Origin: an uncultured Bacilli bacterium
Lineage (GTDB): Bacteria > Bacillota_I > Bacilli_A > RF39 > UBA660
NCBI GenBank assembly: GCA_934096705.1
Contig: CAKOMR010000011.1
Coordinates: forward strand, 1 to 43,581
Direction of reading: 5' to 3'
DNA length: 43,581 bases
In this document: one piece after another, positions 1 to 8,943 of the stretch
Numbering within the stretch: position 1 is the stretch's first letter
Layout of the letters: each line of letters starts with the position of its first letter
The notes under the pieces: model-generated
Seen by the model: the letters and a program-made list of their open reading frames with translations, nothing else
Told to the model about the DNA's origin: nothing
Database searches by the model: none
Program-made: the position numbers and the translations under genes

Positions 1-301
1 AGCAGGTGTTCCAGAAAGCTTTAGAGTACTTGTTAAAGAATTCCAAGCATTATGCTTAGATGTACAAGTTCTTACAACAGATGATGAATTATTAGAATTT
101 AAAGATATTGAAGAGAAAGATGATCAAGCAGGAGATACTTTACGTATTGATGAAATTGATTTATCAAACGATGAACCTCTACCTGAACCTGAAGATCCAG
201 CACCTTTAGAAGAAGAAGAGGAAGATGATGAACCATCACTTGATGATCTTGAATTTCCAGATGATTTAGAAGATTTAGATGGGGAAGAAGGTGAAGAATA
301 A
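1..301 (+). CDS. rpoB: RNA polymerase beta subunit, C-terminal end (partial)
   Basis: The window opens inside this gene; the reading frame starts at base 2 and gives 99 residues before TAA at 299-301. The first ~30 residues (AGVPESFRVLVKEFQALCLD) are the conserved C-terminal end of the beta subunit that packs against beta-prime. They are followed by about 60 very acidic residues rich in Asp, Glu and Pro that form a lineage-specific tail with no catalytic role that I can infer. The stop overlaps the rpoC start as TAATG, so the two subunits are translationally coupled, as usual for rpoB-rpoC. Confidence 0.95.
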   Translation, partial: AGVPESFRVLVKEFQALCLDVQVLTTDDELLEFKDIEEKDDQAGDTLRIDEIDLSNDEPLPEPEDPAPLEEEEEDDEPSLDDLEFPDDLEDLDGEEGEE

Positions 302-3300
302 TGATAGATGTAAGTAATTTTAAAGGAATCAGAGTTTCTATTGCTTCTCCAGAAAAAATCCGTGCATGGTCTTATGGAGAAGTTAAAAAACCTGAAACTA
401 TCAACTATCGTACATTAAAACCTGAAAGAGATGGTCTATTTTGTGAAAAAATATTTGGACCTACTAAAGACTTTGAATGTAGTTGTGGTAAATACAAAAG
501 ATTAAGATATAAAAATATTATATGTGATAGATGTGGTGTAGAAGTTACTCTTTCTAAAGTAAGAAGAGAAAGAATGGGACACATTGAACTTGCTGCACCA
601 TGTTCTCACATTTGGTTCTTTAAAGGTGTTCCTTCTAAAATGGGACTTGTACTTGATATGTCTCCAAGAGATTTGGAAGAAGTACTTTACTTTGTAAGCT
701 ATGTTGTTATTGACCCAGGAAAAGCACCTTTAGAGGTTAAACAAACTATTTCTGATAAAGAATACAGAAGCTTATATGAAAAATATGGCGATACTTTTAA
801 AGTAGGTATGGGTGCTGAAGCAATCAAAGAACTACTTAAAAGAGTTGATCTTAAAAAGGAAATTGATAAAGTCCATGAAGAACTTGAAAATACTACTGGT
901 CAAAAAAGAATTCGTTTAGTAAAAAGATTAGATTGCTTAGATGCATTCTATGAAAGTGGTAATAAACCTGAATGGATGGTACTTGATGTACTACCTGTTA
1001 TTCCACCAGAGCTAAGGCCTATGATTCAACTTGATGGTGGTAGATTTGCAACATCTGATTTAAATGATTTATATCGTAGAATTATAAATCGTAATAATAG
1101 ACTTAAAAAACTTCTTGAACTTGGAGCTCCTTCAATCATTGTTCAAAATGAGAAAAGAATGCTTCAGGAAGCAGTAGATTCACTTCTTGATAACGGTAGA
1201 CGTGGAAGAAGCATCACAGCATCTTCTAATAGACCACTTAAGAGTTTATCTTCAATGCTTAAAGGAAAACAAGGAAGATTTAGACAAAACCTTCTTGGTA
1301 AGAGAGTTGATTATTCAGGACGTTCAGTTATTGTAGTTGGACCAAGTCTTAAAATGTATCAATGTGGTCTTCCTAAAGAAATGGCTCTTGAGCTATTTAA
1401 ACCACATGTTATTCATGGTTTAGTAGAAAGAGGACTTGCTCATAATATTAAAGGCGCAAAAAAATTAATTGAATCTAGAGATGAATGTGTATGGGATGTA
1501 GTCGAGGATGTAATTACTGAACATCCAGTACTATTAAACCGTGCACCGACTCTACATAGACTTGGTATTCAAGCATTTGAACCAATATTAATTGGTGGTA
1601 AAGCTATAAGACTTCATCCACTTGTATGTGCTGCATTTAACGCAGACTTCGATGGAGATCAAATGGCTGTACACGTACCTTTATCTGAAGAAGCAAAAGC
1701 AGAAGCAAGACTACTTATGTTAGGTGCTAACAATATTTTAAATCCAAAAGATGGAAAACCAATTGTTACTCCTTCACAAGATATGGTACTTGGAAACTGT
1801 TATTTAACTATTGAAAAAGCTGGAGAAGAAGACGAAGGTAGAGTATTTAAAGATGAAAATGAAGCTTTAATGGCTTATGAACGTAAAGAAATTACTTTAC
1901 ATACAAGAATTGCTTTACCAGTAGATTCATTTAAACATAAATTATTTACTGATGAACAAAAAGGTAAATATTTAGTTACTACAGTAGGAAAATTAAAATT
2001 TAATGAAATATTCCCAGATTCATTCCCATATATGAATGAACCAACTAAAGAAAATATCGAAGGAATAACTCCAATGAAATATTTCTTAGAACCGGGAACT
2101 GATATTAAAACTGTAATTAGTCAGATGCCTATAGTATCACCTTTTGTAAAGGGTACTTTAAAATCACTAATTGCTCAAGTATTTAAAAGATATCGTACTA
2201 CTGAAACATCAATTATGCTTGATAAATTAAAAGATCAAGGATTTAAATATTCAACTATTGCAGGTATTACAGTTTCTTATGCAGATATTAAAACAACTCA
2301 TAAGAAAGCTGAATTTATTGCTGAAGCAAAAGCTGCAGTTGATAAAGTAAATAAACAATTTAAAAAGGGTATTATAACTAAAGAAGAAAGACACGAAGCA
2401 GTTATTGCAATTTGGTCTAAAGCAACTGAAAACGTTAAGAATGAATTTAAAGAAATGAGTAAAGGTGATTTTGATAATCCAATATTCATGATGATGAATT
2501 CAGGAGCACGTGGTGAGGTTACAAACTTTACACAACTTGCAGGTCTTAAAGGCTTAATGGCAAAACCAAATGGTGATACAGTTGAAATTCCGATTACATC
2601 ATCATTTATGGAAGGCCTTTCAGTTCTAGAATTCTTCTTATCAACACATGGTTCAAGAAAAGGTGTTGCAGATACCGCTTTAAAAACTGCCGATTCAGGA
2701 TACTTAACAAGAAGACTTGTAGATGTTGCTCAAGATATAATTGTTAAAGAATATGACTGTGGTTCAATACATGGTGTTGTTGTTAAAGACTTATTAAATG
2801 ATAAAGATAACTCTGTTATAGAACCTTTAGAAGAAAGAATTTTGGGTAGATTCGCTGCTAAAAAGGTAGTTGATCCAGAAACTAAAGCAACTATTTGTGA
2901 AGCTGGCGAAATGATTACTGAAAGCGTTGTATCTAAAATTAAAAAGGCTGGTATTACAGCTGTTGAAATAAGAAGTTCACTAACATGTAAAACAGATAAT
3001 GGTGTTTGTCAAAAATGTTATGGTAGAAACCTTGCAACTGGTAACTTAGTTGAAACTGGTGAAGCTGTTGGTATTATGTCTGCCCAATCTATTGGTGAAC
3101 CTGGTACACAGCTTACAATGAAAAACTTCCACAAAGGTGGAGTTGCTGGTGAAGATGATATCACTCAAGGTCTTCCAAGAGTTGAAGAATTATTTGAAGC
3201 AAGAACTCCAAAATATAAAGCAACAATTTCTGAAATTACTGGTAAGGTAAGCAAAATTGATGAAAGTAATGGTAAACACATTATTACGGTTACAAATGAT

Positions 3301-3978
3301 GCTGGAAGTAGAGAACATACTACAAACTACAACATGAAACTTAGAGTTAGTGTTGGTGATATGGTAAATGCTGGAGATAAGTTAACTGAAGGTGTTATTG
3401 CACCAAAAGAACTTCTTGCAGTGACAGATCCACTTACAGCACAAGAATATATCCTTAAAGAAATTCAAAGTGTATACAAACTTCAAGGCGTTGATATTAA
3501 CGATAAACATATTGAAATTATTGTTAAGAGAATGATTAATAAGATGAGAATCTTAGATCCTGGAGATACTAAGTTTGTTGAAGGTTTAACAGTTTCATTA
3601 AAAACATTTAATGAGGGAAATAAACCAGTTTTACTTGCAGGTGGTGTTCCTGCTAAAGGATTACCAATTATGTTAGGTATTACAAAATCTTCACTTGAAA
3701 CTGATTCATTCTTATCTGCTGCATCATTCCAAGAAACTACAAGAGTTTTAACTGATGCTGCAATTCGTGGTAAGATTGATGGCTTAAAAGGATTAAAAGA
3801 AAACGTTATTATTGGTAAACTAATTCCTGCTGGTACTGGAGCTACAGAATATTCTAATATTGATATAGCTTTAGAAAAACAATTTATGGAATCTGATCCT
3901 AGTGAAACTTTAGAGGAAACACTTATGGATGAAAAACCTGTAATTGACGAAGAAAATATGGAAAAGGAAGCTGAATAA
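301..3978 (+). CDS. rpoC: DNA-directed RNA polymerase subunit beta-prime
   Basis: Largest subunit of the transcribing enzyme, 1225 residues, close to the Firmicutes norm. The N-terminal zinc-binding cysteines are visible near residues 60-78 (CSCGKY, then CDRCG). The catalytic magnesium loop NADFDGDQ lies at residues 447-454. The second zinc site (CKTDNGVCQKC) sits near residue 900, followed by the bridge-helix/trigger-loop region containing GEPGTQLTMKNFHKGG. The start is fixed by the TAATG overlap with rpoB and a purine-rich stretch (AGAAGGTGAAG) upstream. The C-terminus ends in a short acidic tail, matching the acidic tail of RpoB. Product and start are secure. Confidence 0.98.
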   Translation: MIDVSNFKGIRVSIASPEKIRAWSYGEVKKPETINYRTLKPERDGLFCEKIFGPTKDFECSCGKYKRLRYKNIICDRCGVEVTLSKVRRERMGHIELAAPCSHIWFFKGVPSKMGLVLDMSPRDLEEVLYFVSYVVIDPGKAPLEVKQTISDKEYRSLYEKYGDTFKVGMGAEAIKELLKRVDLKKEIDKVHEELENTTGQKRIRLVKRLDCLDAFYESGNKPEWMVLDVLPVIPPELRPMIQLDGGRFATSDLNDLYRRIINRNNRLKKLLELGAPSIIVQNEKRMLQEAVDSLLDNGRRGRSITASSNRPLKSLSSMLKGKQGRFRQNLLGKRVDYSGRSVIVVGPSLKMYQCGLPKEMALELFKPHVIHGLVERGLAHNIKGAKKLIESRDECVWDVVEDVITEHPVLLNRAPTLHRLGIQAFEPILIGGKAIRLHPLVCAAFNADFDGDQMAVHVPLSEEAKAEARLLMLGANNILNPKDGKPIVTPSQDMVLGNCYLTIEKAGEEDEGRVFKDENEALMAYERKEITLHTRIALPVDSFKHKLFTDEQKGKYLVTTVGKLKFNEIFPDSFPYMNEPTKENIEGITPMKYFLEPGTDIKTVISQMPIVSPFVKGTLKSLIAQVFKRYRTTETSIMLDKLKDQGFKYSTIAGITVSYADIKTTHKKAEFIAEAKAAVDKVNKQFKKGIITKEERHEAVIAIWSKATENVKNEFKEMSKGDFDNPIFMMMNSGARGEVTNFTQLAGLKGLMAKPNGDTVEIPITSSFMEGLSVLEFFLSTHGSRKGVADTALKTADSGYLTRRLVDVAQDIIVKEYDCGSIHGVVVKDLLNDKDNSVIEPLEERILGRFAAKKVVDPETKATICEAGEMITESVVSKIKKAGITAVEIRSSLTCKTDNGVCQKCYGRNLATGNLVETGEAVGIMSAQSIGEPGTQLTMKNFHKGGVAGEDDITQGLPRVEELFEARTPKYKATISEITGKVSKIDESNGKHIITVTNDAGSREHTTNYNMKLRVSVGDMVNAGDKLTEGVIAPKELLAVTDPLTAQEYILKEIQSVYKLQGVDINDKHIEIIVKRMINKMRILDPGDTKFVEGLTVSLKTFNEGNKPVLLAGGVPAKGLPIMLGITKSSLETDSFLSAASFQETTRVLTDAAIRGKIDGLKGLKENVIIGKLIPAGTGATEYSNIDIALEKQFMESDPSETLEETLMDEKPVIDEENMEKEAE

Positions 3979-3993
3979 GTTTTCCTTTTTTTT
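3960..3993 (+). terminator. Intrinsic terminator of the rpoBC operon
   Basis: GGAAAA (3960-3965) can pair with TTTTCC (3980-3985), or AAAAGGAA with TTCCTTTT, followed by a long T run. The hairpin overlaps the rpoC stop codon. The stem is AT-rich, so strength is uncertain. Confidence 0.6.
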
Positions 3994-4032
3994 TATCTTT
4001 AAATCATTTATAATATATATTGGGTGAGTTAA

Positions 4033-5157
4033 ATGAATGATGAAGTAATTAAAAATATGCAAAAGCATAATGAAAATTTAGCAAGTTATGCTTGCACTGA
4101 TGATAAAGCGGAAAGATTTGAACCTGTAGAAAATGATTTTCGTACATCTTTTTTCCGTGATATAGATAGAGTTATTTATTCATTATCTTATTTGAGATAT
4201 ATGGATAAAACACAAGTATTTACAACAGAAAAAAATGATCATATTCAAAAAAGAATGATTCATGTTCAATATGTATCAAAAATTGCTAGAACTATTGGAA
4301 GGGCGCTTAATCTAAATGAGGATTTAATTGAAGCGGCTGCTCTTGGCCATGATCTAGGTCATACACCTTTTGGACATGTTGGAGAAAAGTTTTTAAATCA
4401 AATTAGTTTAGAAGTAGGCGAAGGCTATTTTATGCACAACATTAATAGTGTTCGAAACCTTATGTTCGTAGAAAATTATGGTAGGGGTCAAAATATATCT
4501 CTTCAGGTTTTAGATGCGATTATGTGCCATAATGGAGAACTTGTATCAAATGAATATTACATAAAACCAAAAACTAAAGAAGAGTTTTTAAATGAGTATT
4601 ATTCTTCTTATAAATCATTAGATGTTGCTAAATATTTAAGGCCAATGACTTTAGAGGGATGTGCCGTAAGATTTAGTGATATTATTGCATATTTAGGAAG
4701 GGACATCGAAGATGGTGTAAGAATGAATGTCATAACTTATGACGAAGTACCTAAAGAAGTTGTAAAAGTTTTAGGAAAAACAAACAGAGAAATTGTTAAT
4801 ACAATTGTAAATGATATAATTAATCAAAGCATTGGCAAATCATATTTAAAAATAAGTGACGATGTTTTCGAAGCTATAAAAAAATTAAAGGACTTCAATT
4901 ATAAAAATATTTATGTTAAAGCGTATACCAAAGATGAACTTGCAAAGTTAGAAAGTATGTTCCGTGAGTTATTTAATCATTATTTAAATGATCTGAAAAC
5001 GCATAATGAGGAAAGTACTATTTACTCATCATATTTAAATAATATGGATAAAAAATATTTAGAAAGTTCAAATGAAAGAATTGTTCTTGATTATATTTCT
5101 GGTATGACAGATGATTATTTTATGAATGCTTATAATAAATTAATTATAAATAAATAA
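4033..5157 (+). CDS. dgt: dGTPase-like dNTP triphosphohydrolase (HD domain)
   Basis: Hydrolyses deoxynucleoside triphosphates to the nucleoside and tripolyphosphate, which tunes dNTP pools. Family signatures are in the usual order: RTSFFRDIDRVIYS near residue 37, KTQVF near 59, the metal-ligand His77 in RMIHVQYVSKIARTIGRAL, and the HD pair at residues 106-107 inside LGHDLGHTPFGHVGE. At 374 residues it matches the shorter Firmicutes dGTPase-like proteins. The ATG follows GGGTGAG at a suitable distance. It lies just after the rpoC terminator with a TATAAT box near 4009 but no convincing -35. The exact substrate preference cannot be read from sequence. Confidence 0.9.
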   Translation: MNDEVIKNMQKHNENLASYACTDDKAERFEPVENDFRTSFFRDIDRVIYSLSYLRYMDKTQVFTTEKNDHIQKRMIHVQYVSKIARTIGRALNLNEDLIEAAALGHDLGHTPFGHVGEKFLNQISLEVGEGYFMHNINSVRNLMFVENYGRGQNISLQVLDAIMCHNGELVSNEYYIKPKTKEEFLNEYYSSYKSLDVAKYLRPMTLEGCAVRFSDIIAYLGRDIEDGVRMNVITYDEVPKEVVKVLGKTNREIVNTIVNDIINQSIGKSYLKISDDVFEAIKKLKDFNYKNIYVKAYTKDELAKLESMFRELFNHYLNDLKTHNEESTIYSSYLNNMDKKYLESSNERIVLDYISGMTDDYFMNAYNKLIINK

Positions 5158-5188
5158 AAACTGACAATAATAAGTAAGAAGGAGAAAT

Positions 5189-6469
5189 ATGAAATATCAA
5201 ACATTTGACCAAAAGTCTTATAAAATACATACTATTAAAACTGATAGATTTAAAACCTCAAGGATAGAAGTATTTTTTCGTTTTAAAGCAGATAAAGAAA
5301 AACTTCCTATAAGATCTTTTCTTTCAGGAGTTTTAGGAGATTCTTCGAAAGACTATAATACAAGTAGGAAACTATCTATTCAAATAGAAGATTTATATAA
5401 ATGTTTTTATTCATGTCAGCTTGCAAAAGTTGGTGGAACTGCTGCCATTATTTTTGCGGTAGATTTTATAAATCCAGAATTTATTAAAGAAAAAGACTAT
5501 ATAAATAATGTTGTTAAATTTTTATTTGATATGATTCTAAGACCCAATGCTAATAATAATGAATTTGATTTAACTTCCTTTAATAATATAAAAAATGATA
5601 TTTTATTAGATATTGAAAGCATTTCAGAAAATCCAGGTAAAATGGCTATAAATAATGCCCTTAACACCATGGATAAAGATTCAATGAGTTCTTATTTAGT
5701 TTTAGGCTCTAAAGAAGATATTGAAAAGGTTACGCCAGAGGCTTTATATAATGAATATATTAAAGTTATGAATGAATCTGTAGTAGATATATTTGCTATA
5801 GGAAATTTGAATATGGAGAATATTACTTCTTTAATAAAAGAAAATTACCATAATAATAGAATTAATAGTGAAGACTTTAGTTATAGCATAGAAAATAAAC
5901 TTAGAAAGAAAGTTAAAAAAGACTTTATGGAATCAAGTTTTATGCAGTCACAACTTGTTATGCTTTATAATACTTATGATTTAACAAAAGATGAAAAAGA
6001 GTTAGTTTTTCCGATGTTTAATTATATTTTTGGCAATGGTGGTTTAACAAGTAAATTATATCAATATTTAAGAGAAAAAAATGGATTATGTTATAGAGTT
6101 TCAAGTATGAATTTTAGATATGATAACTTATTATGTGAAGCAGTATCTCTAAAAAAAGAAAATATTGAAAAGGCTATTAAATTAAGTAGTAAAGCTTTAA
6201 AAGAAATGCAACAAGGTGATTTTACTGATGATGATATAAAAGATGCTATAAATAATTTAAAACTTTCTTTAGAACTTGGTAAAAATTCAGAAATGGGTAT
6301 TTTAAACAACTATGAACTTAAAGTATTTAATGGTAATTATTCATTTGATGAAAAATTAGAAAAAATAGATAAAATTACTAAAGAAGATATAATAAAAGTT
6401 GCAAATAAAGTAAAACTTAATACAATTTATAGTTTAAATGAGGGTAATCATGAAGAAAATAACAATTGA
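5189..6469 (+). CDS. M16-family peptidase-like protein without zinc motif (YmfF/YfmF type)
   Basis: A 426-residue M16 (insulinase/processing-peptidase fold) protein. The HxxEH zinc motif expected in the first third is absent, so it should be the inactive partner of a heterodimer. It is followed directly by the motif-bearing partner at 6450, the arrangement of the Bacillus ymfF-ymfH pair (linked in annotation to the elongation factor P modification pathway). The C-terminal half contains YQYLREKNGLCYRV, the usual M16 R/Y-type substrate-binding segment. Start: AGAAGGAGAAAT then ATG. The fold assignment is strong; the biological role is by analogy only. Confidence 0.82.
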   Translation: MKYQTFDQKSYKIHTIKTDRFKTSRIEVFFRFKADKEKLPIRSFLSGVLGDSSKDYNTSRKLSIQIEDLYKCFYSCQLAKVGGTAAIIFAVDFINPEFIKEKDYINNVVKFLFDMILRPNANNNEFDLTSFNNIKNDILLDIESISENPGKMAINNALNTMDKDSMSSYLVLGSKEDIEKVTPEALYNEYIKVMNESVVDIFAIGNLNMENITSLIKENYHNNRINSEDFSYSIENKLRKKVKKDFMESSFMQSQLVMLYNTYDLTKDEKELVFPMFNYIFGNGGLTSKLYQYLREKNGLCYRVSSMNFRYDNLLCEAVSLKKENIEKAIKLSSKALKEMQQGDFTDDDIKDAINNLKLSLELGKNSEMGILNNYELKVFNGNYSFDEKLEKIDKITKEDIIKVANKVKLNTIYSLNEGNHEENNN

Positions 6470-7730
6470 AAGAATTAATGAGATAATTTATGAACATACT
6501 TTACCATGTGGATTAAAAATATATATTTGGCCATTTAATAAAGCAAATGATATTTATATGACACTTACTATTAAATATGGAAGTTTACATACTTCTTATG
6601 AAATGCAAGGTAAAAAATATAATGTTCCAAATGGTATGGCTCATTTTTTAGAACATATTAAATTTAATGAAAAAGATGGTAAAACAGCTCATGATTTTTT
6701 TAATAAAATAGGTAGTTATGCAAATGCATATACAACATATGATCATACTTCTTATGAAGTAATGTGTAATTCAAATTTAAAAGAAAATTTAAATCATTTA
6801 TTATTCTTTGTAAATAATAATTATTTTACTAAAGATTTAGTAGCTAAAGAAAAGCCAATTATAATTGAAGAAGCAAAAATGACTATGGATAATCCCTATA
6901 ATGAAGGCTATTTTGAACTTCTTAATAACATTTATAAAGAAGATAATCATCGTTTTTTAGTTACTGGGAAACCGGAAGATATTAAAACAATTACGGTAGA
7001 AGATGCCCAAAATGTTTTTGATGCATTTTATCACCCTAAAAATATGTTTTTAGTGGTAACCGGAAACGTAAATCCTTATGAAGTAATTAAAGTTTGTGAA
7101 GAGTATTATGAAAATAATGAAAGTGCCAAGTATTTAAATCCAAAGATTATATGTCCTAAAGAGCCTAAGAAAATTAATAAAAAAGAAAGCATTATTAGTA
7201 CAAATGTTACAAAAGAAAAAGTTTTCTTCGGTGTGAAAATTGATAGAAAAAAATTTAAAGAATTTACGGATTTGTATTTAAGAATATATTTAAGAATGTC
7301 GCTTAATATAAATTTTGGTTCAACTAGTTTATTTAAAGAGTATATTATAAATAATAGACTTGTAGATGATTTTAGTTATAGTGTTTCTATAAATAAAGAT
7401 TTTGTAATTTTGCTTTTTGAAACATCATCATCTTTTTCAAAGGAGATTATTAAACTTACTGAAGAAAAACTTGATAATTTAGAAATTCCGGAAGATGATT
7501 TTATTAGGAAAAATAGGGTAAGTATTGCCTCGAGTATTTTAGGATATGAGGATGCTTTTGATGTTAATAATCAAATAAGAAGTGATATTATGAGATATGA
7601 TGGTATTATTAATAATGTTCCTTCGATTTTTGAAAGTCTTAAAATTGAGGATGCTCAAAAAATTATTAAAAATATAGGTAAAGAAAGATGCTATGTTATA
7701 TTAAAGCCTAAAAAAAAGGATAATGATTAA
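6450..7730 (+). CDS. M16-family zinc peptidase (YmfH/YfmH type)
   Basis: Active-type M16 subunit. Counting from the chosen start, the zinc motif HFLEH is at residues 65-69 and the distal glutamates lie in IIIEEAKMTMDNPYNEG near 140-150. I chose the ATG at 6450 rather than the in-frame ATG at 6438, because GAGGG at 6439-6443 then sits 6 bases upstream as a ribosome binding site. The gene therefore overlaps the end of the inactive partner by 20 bases, which implies coupled synthesis of the two halves of one enzyme. Product is 426 residues, the same length as its partner. Confidence 0.85.
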   Translation: MKKITIERINEIIYEHTLPCGLKIYIWPFNKANDIYMTLTIKYGSLHTSYEMQGKKYNVPNGMAHFLEHIKFNEKDGKTAHDFFNKIGSYANAYTTYDHTSYEVMCNSNLKENLNHLLFFVNNNYFTKDLVAKEKPIIIEEAKMTMDNPYNEGYFELLNNIYKEDNHRFLVTGKPEDIKTITVEDAQNVFDAFYHPKNMFLVVTGNVNPYEVIKVCEEYYENNESAKYLNPKIICPKEPKKINKKESIISTNVTKEKVFFGVKIDRKKFKEFTDLYLRIYLRMSLNINFGSTSLFKEYIINNRLVDDFSYSVSINKDFVILLFETSSSFSKEIIKLTEEKLDNLEIPEDDFIRKNRVSIASSILGYEDAFDVNNQIRSDIMRYDGIINNVPSIFESLKIEDAQKIIKNIGKERCYVILKPKKKDND

Positions 7731-7748
7731 TTTCATTATCTTTTTTTA
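7711..7748. terminator. Bidirectional terminator between convergent ymfH-like gene and rpsD
   Basis: GATAATGA (7719-7726) pairs with TCATTATC (7733-7740), flanked by A and T runs on both sides, so it can serve both converging genes. Confidence 0.8.
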
Positions 7749-8351
7749 TTATCTATTGTAGTATTCAACAATTAGTTGTTCGTTAATTTCTTGATTTAAT
7801 TCACTTCTGTCAGGAATTCTAACATATTTTCCTTCAAGTTTTTTAGCATCAAATTCAACGAATGCAGGTGTTTTAATACCAAGTTCAATAGTTTCTTTAA
7901 TACCAGCATGGTTTAAACTATTTTCTTTAACAGAAATAATATCACCAGGTTTGCAAGTATATGATGGAATATCAACTTTGATTCCATTTACTAAAATATG
8001 TCCATGATTAACAATTTGTCTTGAAGCTCTTCTAGTTCTAGCAAGACCCATACGATAAACTAAATTATCAAGTCTTGATTCAAGAAGTACTAATAAGTTT
8101 TCACCAGCAATTCCATGCATTTTAGAAGCTTTTTCAAATACTTTTTTAAATTGTTTTTCAGTAAGACCATACATAACTCTAACTTTTTGTTTTTCTTGAA
8201 GTTGGATACCATATTCACTTAGTTTTCTTTTCTTATCTTTTCCATGAGCACCAGGTGCATAAGGTCTTTTAGCAAGTTCTTTTCCAGTTTCAAGAGTAGA
8301 GAAACCATATCTTCTTGATTTTTTATAAGATGATCCTGTGTATCTAGCCAT
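7749..8351 (-). CDS. rpsD: 30S ribosomal protein S4
   Basis: Primary 16S-binding protein of the small subunit, 200 residues. The N-terminus (MARYTGSSYKKSRRYGFS) lacks the four zinc-binding cysteines, so this is the zinc-independent form. The S4 RNA-binding domain is evident (LESRLDNLVYRMGLARTRRA, then QIVNHGHILVNG) near residues 88-125. The start ATG is preceded by AGAAAGGAGATTTTTT. It is transcribed alone, with a strong promoter and a ~150-base leader (see separate entries), as in Bacillus where S4 represses its own mRNA. Confidence 0.97.
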   Translation of the reverse strand: MARYTGSSYKKSRRYGFSTLETGKELAKRPYAPGAHGKDKKRKLSEYGIQLQEKQKVRVMYGLTEKQFKKVFEKASKMHGIAGENLLVLLESRLDNLVYRMGLARTRRASRQIVNHGHILVNGIKVDIPSYTCKPGDIISVKENSLNHAGIKETIELGIKTPAFVEFDAKKLEGKYVRIPDRSELNQEINEQLIVEYYNR

Positions 8352-8500
8352 AAAAAATCTCCTTTCTTAAATATTACAAATAAAAAGATAGGTATTAACT
8401 TAATATAGGGAGTTTGCATTAATTTCATCTTAGGCAGAAGATTACTTTATTTCGAGGCAAACACTTTATATTAGCTAATATCACTGCCAATTTAAGTTGC
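8352..8500 (-). promoter_or_regulatory. Candidate S4 autoregulatory mRNA leader
   Basis: About 150 bases lie between the predicted transcription start (~8500) and the rpsD ATG. Read on the minus strand they contain an outer helix GGCAG...CTGCC enclosing a self-complementary hairpin ATATTAGCTAATAT, plus further TTGCC/GGCA complementarity that could form a pseudoknot. Firmicutes rpsD leaders are known to fold as pseudoknotted S4 targets. The position and the nested helices fit, but I have not matched a covariance model. Confidence 0.55.
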
Positions 8501-8506
8501 AATAAT

Positions 8507-8534
8507 ATTATACTATAAATTGTATTAAAGTCAA
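8507..8534 (-). promoter_or_regulatory. rpsD promoter
   Basis: Read on the minus strand: TTGACT (8534-8529), 16-bp spacer, TATAAT (8512-8507). Predicted start near 8500. Confidence 0.8.
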
Positions 8535-8541
8535 TGTTTAG

Positions 8542-8580
8542 ACATAAAAAAACTAATTAGCATAATAATTAGTTTTATGT
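8542..8580 (-). terminator. Terminator of the tRNA-Arg transcript
   Basis: A long stem formed by AACTAATTA and TAATTAGTT with further A/T pairing (ACATAAAA to TTTTATGT) and a T run on the minus strand, directly after the tRNA CCA end. It may also insulate rpsD. Confidence 0.8.
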
Positions 8581-8584
8581 AATT

Positions 8585-8663
8585 TGGCGTCCCCGAGTGG
8601 ACTTGAACCACCGCAAAACCAGACTTAGGAGGTCTGTGCTCTATCCAGCTGAGCTACGGGGAC
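8585..8663 (-). tRNA. tRNA-Arg, anticodon CCU
   Basis: The minus strand gives a full cloverleaf: acceptor GTCCCCG pairing with CGGGGAC, D arm GCTCAGCTGGATAGAGC, anticodon stem CAGAC/GTCTG with loop CTCCTAA (anticodon CCT, reads AGG), T arm containing GGTTCAAGTCC, discriminator G, and an encoded CCA at 8587-8585. A coding sequence for a small membrane protein ends 14 bases upstream of its 5' end on the same strand, with the shared terminator just downstream, so the tRNA is probably processed from a mixed transcript. Confidence 0.96.
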
Positions 8664-8677
8664 AGAAGGAAAAAATC

Positions 8678-8821
8678 TTAGATGAATGTTGCTATAACTA
8701 AAAATATGCAGATTGCAAGTAAAATAAATGTAACTAGTAATAATGCATTAAATTTACTTTTTTCAATCATTTCATTTTTTTTAGTTATCGTTTTCTTTAC
8801 ACTTTTTGTGCTTTTTGTCAT
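8678..8821 (-). CDS. 47-residue single-pass membrane protein upstream of tRNA-Arg
   Basis: The minus-strand ATG is preceded by AGAAAGGGAATAAAA, a good ribosome binding site 7 bases away, and by its own promoter (8871-8843). The product has a Lys/Thr/Ser-rich N-terminal half (about residues 1-23, ten lysines) and one hydrophobic helix (about 26-46, FNALLLVTFILLAICIF...) ending almost at the C-terminus. The expected topology is cytoplasmic N-terminus with a C-tail anchor. I do not recognise the family. Promoter, ribosome binding site and clean hydrophobicity all support a real gene. Confidence 0.75.
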   Translation of the reverse strand: MTKSTKSVKKTITKKNEMIEKSKFNALLLVTFILLAICIFLVIATFI

Positions 8822-8842
8822 TTTTATTCCCTTTCTAAAAAA

Positions 8843-8871
8843 ATTATATCATACTTAATAATAATTTTAAA
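8843..8871 (-). promoter_or_regulatory. Promoter for the small membrane protein and tRNA-Arg
   Basis: Minus strand: TTTAAA (8871-8866), 17-bp spacer, TATAAT (8848-8843) with TG one base upstream (extended -10). Confidence 0.7.
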
Positions 8872-8890
8872 CAACTAAAAATGGGTTATA

Positions 8891-8919
8891 TTGATAAATT
8901 TTCTTGATTATGATAAAAT
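8891..8919 (+). promoter_or_regulatory. Promoter of the sigma-factor gene
   Basis: TTGATA (8891-8896), exactly 17 bp, TAAAAT (8914-8919). The predicted start is near 8926, about 18 bases before the ATG. Confidence 0.8.
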
Positions 8920-8943
8920 AACTCTCGTCATTAAGGGGGACTT

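Noticed and set aside
6438..6449. Upstream ATG for the YmfH-type gene
   Set aside because: GAGGG, the only good ribosome binding site, lies inside those codons and points to the ATG at 6450.
8219..8428. 69-residue minus-strand ORF overlapping the rpsD start and leader
   Set aside because: It lies in another frame of rpsD and its leader, lacks a ribosome binding site, and is explained by the structured UTR.
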